Assembly: GCA_016182705.1 (NCBI GenBank)
Contig: JACPGA010000308.1
Location: 1 to 5,702 of the forward strand
Source: Deltaproteobacteria bacterium
GTDB lineage: Bacteria; Desulfobacterota; GWC2-55-46
DNA length: 5,702 nucleotides
Reading direction: 5' to 3'
Below are positions 5,676-5,702 of this stretch, piece after piece (the first letter of the stretch is position 1; each line of letters starts with the position of its first letter). Under the pieces are notes generated by a model. It ran no database searches. It was not told where the DNA came from and saw only the letters and a list, made by a program, of their open reading frames with translations. The translations under genes were made by a program, and so were the position numbers.

Positions 5676-5702
5676 AGGTTCAAGAACGTCGTGGTAAGGG
5701 GC
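5676..5702 (+). other. Open frame continuing mlaD after the amber codon (cut by window edge)
   Basis: In the mlaD frame the nine codons after TAG read RFKNVVVRG with no further stop, and eight of nine third positions are G or C, as in the coding part. From memory of related long MCE proteins, the segment after a KxSAQxA stretch (here KISAQIA, just before TAG) continues with K-R-F/Y and a short beta strand ending in LRGG. The sequence thus looks like the rest of the same domain with the expected lysine replaced by TAG. No independent start codon or ribosome binding site is visible for a separate gene. Whether it is translated is unknown. Confidence 0.55.

Overview
The window looks like part of a chromosome from a Gram-negative (diderm) bacterium. 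The likely lineage is Desulfobacterota/'Deltaproteobacteria' or Nitrospirota. This is inferred from the GC-rich genes with frequent ATA (Ile) and AGG (Arg) codons, from a phospholipid-transport (Mla) operon whose MlaD has a long, outer-membrane-reaching architecture, and from a surface-sugar gene pair. Phylum cannot be proved from this window.

Layout. (i) Minus strand, positions 1-1204: a two-gene translationally coupled unit. A Gfo/Idh/MocA sugar oxidoreductase (194-1204) overlaps by 4 nt (TTGA) the start of a DegT/DnrJ/EryC1/StrS-type PLP aminotransferase that runs off the left edge (1-197). Together they have the form of a keto-sugar oxidation and transamination pair used to make amino sugars for lipid A, O-antigen or capsule. 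(ii) Positions 1205-1681: a divergent intergenic region of about 480 bp. It holds a good sigma70-type promoter for the minus-strand genes, a leader with two Shine-Dalgarno-like GGAGG copies and a hairpin, a 16-bp palindrome, a weak plus-strand promoter candidate, and an AT-rich 139-bp inverted-repeat element resembling a MITE that ends a few bases before the ribosome binding site of the next gene. (iii) Plus strand, positions 1682-5702: a compact operon alr - mlaE - mlaF - mlaD. It encodes alanine racemase (D-Ala for peptidoglycan) and the permease, ATPase and MCE substrate-binding protein of an Mla-type phospholipid transporter. alr and mlaE overlap by ATGA. Between mlaF and mlaD lies a terminator-like hairpin followed by a second perfect stem-loop.

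How the genes work together. All of them serve the cell envelope. MlaE and MlaF form the inner-membrane ABC engine. MlaD is anchored in the inner membrane, carries an MCE domain, then a long helical stretch, then the start of a beta-rich C-terminal domain. That order matches the trans-envelope-bridge type of MlaD, with a C-terminal outer-membrane barrel, described in diderm Firmicutes and other phyla. Alr supplies the wall precursor D-Ala.

Most notable observation: the mlaD reading frame meets an in-frame amber codon (TAG, 5673-5675) just as the beta-rich C-terminal domain gets under way. The frame stays open after it to the window edge and still looks like the same family. This is either a nonsense mutation or sequencing error, a natural truncation, or amber readthrough/recoding. 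The window ends 27 nt later, so it cannot be decided here.
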